A stretch of 25,121 bases of DNA from CAYQUC01 sp964420605 (GTDB lineage: Bacteria > Pseudomonadota > Gammaproteobacteria > UBA6429 > Thiohalophilaceae): NCBI GenBank assembly GCA_964420605.1, contig CAYQUC010000047.1, forward strand, positions 1-25,121, in the 5' to 3' direction. Below the pieces are notes generated by a model. The model was not told where the DNA came from and did not search any database. It saw nothing but the letters and a program-made list of their open reading frames with translations. Shown here one piece after another: positions 22,478 to 25,121 of the stretch (the stretch's first letter is position 1; each line of letters opens with the position of its first letter). A program made the position numbers and the translations under genes.

Positions 22478-25121
22478 TTGAAACTTGATTTTAAATTAAA
22501 TATAAATTTTTTAAGTAGCAAAGTTGCAAGGCGCGTGACAACACAATTTTTATTGTCGGCGCTCATTCCAATTGTTATTACCGCTATTTTATCATTTACC
22601 TATGTAACCGATTTATTAGTCAAAAATAGTCATTCGCATTTACGGCAGTCCAGTAAATATTATGGTGCGGGATTAATGGATAGAATTGTATTTATCGAAA
22701 ATAAGTTACAAAATATCTCAGTAAGCCTACAGTCAAGTCATGTAAAATCTGATTTTTATCAAAAACATTTTAATAATGAATTATTAAAACTCGCCTATAT
22801 TAAAAGTAAAGGCAATCCCGTGATGTTGTTTGGAGACAAAATAACTATTCCAAAAAATAAAAATATACGGAATTCAAATAAAGGAATTCAATTTTATATT
22901 CAGTATCATAAAAATAAACCAACCTCATTAATTATGTTATTAAAATTAAGTCGCTTACAAATTAACGGTGTCAGTTTAATCGCTGAGGTGAATCCAAAAT
23001 ATTTATGGGGTAATAGCGAAACATTACCCTATTCCACCAATATATGTGTCATAAGTGGTGCGGGTACAACACTTTATTGTTCACATAAAGAAACATCATC
23101 CATGCTAACAACCTTGCAAAATTCAACACCCAATAAAATTCCATCTCATTTCCAATGGTCAAATAATAACAACAACTATCTTGCTGCAAGTTGGCAATTA
23201 TTTTTGCAGTCTCGTTTTAGATTGGACAACTGGACCATTATTGCAAGCCAAGAAGAAAAATTGGCCTTACTACCGATAAAAACTTTTAATAATATATTTC
23301 CATCAATTATATTTTTGGCATTATTAATTACAGCTTTGCTCAGCATCTCTCAAGTACGACGCAGTTTAATTCCACTAGAAAAACTAATCTCGGGTATACG
23401 ACGAGTATCAAAAAATGATTTTAGTGAAAAAGTTATAGTTGATAGTAATGACGAGTTTCAAGAATTAGCCAATTCATTTAATACCATGACATTGCAATTA
23501 AGTAAGCAAATTAATGCTTTAACAACCTTATCAGATATTGACCACTTAATACTGTCTAACCCAGAGATTGAGCACATTATTACAACAATCTTAAATCGAA
23601 TACATAAAATTGTAACAACCGATTTTGTCAGTATTACGATAATTGATTCTGCTAGCGATACGGTGGCACAAAGTTATTTATGTAACCGGCTTACCTACGA
23701 GACTGAATCACCAGAAATGGAACGAACAAATTTTACATTCAATAATAAAAATTTATTATTAGCTAACAAAGGTCATAAATACATTGACATAAAAAATGAC
23801 AAAACAAAATATCTAGACCATTTAAACTCACGCGGTGCAGCTTATGTTTGTGCCTTCCCTATCCTATATGAAAACCGACTTAAAGCTGTTATTAACTTAG
23901 GGTTAAAACGTTTTAGAAAACTAAAAATAGCTGACATTAATCAAGTTCGAGATATTGCCGACAGATTGGCAGTAGCTTTAGCAACAACCGAACGTGATGT
24001 AAAACTATATCAACAAGCTCATTTTGATGCCTTAACTAAACTCCCCAACAGAGAATTATTCGCCGATCGATTAAGCCAAGAAATAATTCATGCCAATAGT
24101 GAAGAGCATAAAACAGCTTTAGTCTTTATTGATTTGGATCGCTTTAAACAAGTTAATGATTCATTGGGACACTTAGTCGGTGATAAACTACTGCAAAAAA
24201 CTGCCGAACGATTAAATACCTGTGTTCGCGAAACCGATACCGTTGCACGTCTAGGCGGTGATGAGTTTACGCTTATAATTTCTAATATACATGGTCCAAA
24301 AGACGCGAGTGCCATCGCAGAAAATGCCCTTAAAAAATTAGCCATGCCCTTAACTATCGATGGTCACGAAATATTTATCAACGCCAGTATTGGTATATCA
24401 ATTTATCCCGATGACGGTACAACGGTTGATACGCTATTACGTAATGCCGATGCTGCAATGTATAGAGCAAAAGAACAAGGCCGCGGTCAATATCAATTCT
24501 TTGAAGAAAAAATGAATGCCGAAGATTTGGAACGCACCAGCTTGGAAAATGATTTACGGCACGCCATAGAACGTAATGAATTTTATTTAAACTATCAACC
24601 TCAAATTGATTTATCCTCCGGAAAAATTATTGGTGCCGAAGCCTTAATTCGCTGGAATCATCCTGAACGTGGAAATGTATCACCCGAAGTATTTATTCCC
24701 ATTGCCGAAGATAATGGCTTGATTGAATCCATTGGCGAATGGGTATTACGCACAGCCTGTGCGCAATTTACCAACTGGAAAAATAATAATATTAAACTTA
24801 AGCATATTGCCGTTAATGTCTCAAGTCGTCAATTTATCCAAAAAGATTTTGTCGCAATGGTAAGTGAAATTTTAGTGACAAGCGATATGTCGGCAAAAAA
24901 TCTTGAAATTGAGATAACCGAAAGTTTGTTGATGGAAGACCGAATCGATACCATGGTAATTTTAGACAAATTAAGTTCAATGGGAATAACCTTATCGATT
25001 GACGATTTTGGCACAGGTTATTCATCATTAAGTTATCTAAAACGTCTACCGGTGGACTCATTAAAAATTGATCGATCATTTATGGACGGTATTCCGACCG
25101 ATGATGATGCCATCGCAATAT
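22478..25121 (+). CDS. membrane HAMP-GAF-GGDEF-EAL protein (partial, runs off right edge)
   Basis: At least 881 residues, open at the window end. The start is TTG 22478, the first start after an in-frame TAG at 22463, with GAGTGA about nine bases upstream. A GTG 19 codons later is an alternative. Order: TM1 (about 25-42), an extracytoplasmic sensor region (about 45-268), TM2 (about 273-292), HAMP (about 295-345), GAF (about 350-505), GGDEF (about 512-675; RLGGDEF intact, Gly593-Phe597), and EAL from about 690 (EALIRW with Glu721, NVSSRQF, EITES, DDFGTGYSS, KIDRSF). Both catalytic signatures seen so far are intact, so it could make and break c-di-GMP. It lies 16 bases after the pseudopilin gene and is probably co-transcribed with it. 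Confidence 0.92.
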   Translation, partial: MKLDFKLNINFLSSKVARRVTTQFLLSALIPIVITAILSFTYVTDLLVKNSHSHLRQSSKYYGAGLMDRIVFIENKLQNISVSLQSSHVKSDFYQKHFNNELLKLAYIKSKGNPVMLFGDKITIPKNKNIRNSNKGIQFYIQYHKNKPTSLIMLLKLSRLQINGVSLIAEVNPKYLWGNSETLPYSTNICVISGAGTTLYCSHKETSSMLTTLQNSTPNKIPSHFQWSNNNNNYLAASWQLFLQSRFRLDNWTIIASQEEKLALLPIKTFNNIFPSIIFLALLITALLSISQVRRSLIPLEKLISGIRRVSKNDFSEKVIVDSNDEFQELANSFNTMTLQLSKQINALTTLSDIDHLILSNPEIEHIITTILNRIHKIVTTDFVSITIIDSASDTVAQSYLCNRLTYETESPEMERTNFTFNNKNLLLANKGHKYIDIKNDKTKYLDHLNSRGAAYVCAFPILYENRLKAVINLGLKRFRKLKIADINQVRDIADRLAVALATTERDVKLYQQAHFDALTKLPNRELFADRLSQEIIHANSEEHKTALVFIDLDRFKQVNDSLGHLVGDKLLQKTAERLNTCVRETDTVARLGGDEFTLIISNIHGPKDASAIAENALKKLAMPLTIDGHEIFINASIGISIYPDDGTTVDTLLRNADAAMYRAKEQGRGQYQFFEEKMNAEDLERTSLENDLRHAIERNEFYLNYQPQIDLSSGKIIGAEALIRWNHPERGNVSPEVFIPIAEDNGLIESIGEWVLRTACAQFTNWKNNNIKLKHIAVNVSSRQFIQKDFVAMVSEILVTSDMSAKNLEIEITESLLMEDRIDTMVILDKLSSMGITLSIDDFGTGYSSLSYLKRLPVDSLKIDRSFMDGIPTDDDAIAI

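Overview
This window looks like an AT-rich gammaproteobacterial chromosome segment. tsaD divergent from rpsU-yqeY is a common gammaproteobacterial arrangement, and most other genes are Gram-negative envelope or signalling families (outer-membrane-type lipoproteins, a GspG-like pseudopilin, a GGDEF/EAL protein). I cannot name the genus. GTG and TTG starts are frequent, and several starts were moved from the longest frame to one with a better Shine-Dalgarno (SD) sequence or an ATGA overlap.

Layout. (1) 1-3.6 kb is accessory and gene-poor: a possible 31-residue membrane peptide, a small membrane protein divergent from an HxlR-type regulator with two matching palindromes between them, and a decayed IS4-family insertion sequence that still has inverted ends and a 9-bp target duplication with one mismatch. 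(2) 3.67-6.03 kb is a toxin/immunity pair: a 629-residue protein ending in a WHH-type HNH/Endo VII nuclease, followed by a SMI1/KNR4 (SUKH) immunity protein. (3) 6.3-10.6 kb holds two lipoproteins with SbsA/Big_5 Ig-like domains and an orphan ribbon-helix-helix antitoxin, with copies of a ~170-bp intergenic repeat between them. One repeat copy ends the second lipoprotein gene prematurely. (4) 10.97-18.93 kb is a tightly coupled eight-gene minus-strand membrane operon, in transcription order DUF805, RDD, RDD, SpoIIM-like, DUF4129, DUF4350, MoxR AAA+ ATPase, DUF58. (5) 19.1-21.25 kb is the housekeeping block: tsaD (minus), then rpsU and yqeY (plus). dnaG, which often follows rpsU, does not. (6) 21.66 kb to the right edge holds a GspG-like pseudopilin with a very Asp-rich insertion, then a membrane HAMP-GAF-GGDEF-EAL protein that runs off the window.

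The least explained features are the repeat family (three copies plus a probable remnant; each clear copy abuts the 3' end of a minus-strand gene, one gene is truncated by it, and one copy sits where a toxin partner would be expected), the acidic pseudopilin next to a c-di-GMP enzyme, and the toxin's unrecognised N-terminal region. I see no tRNA, rRNA, CRISPR array or integron integrase.
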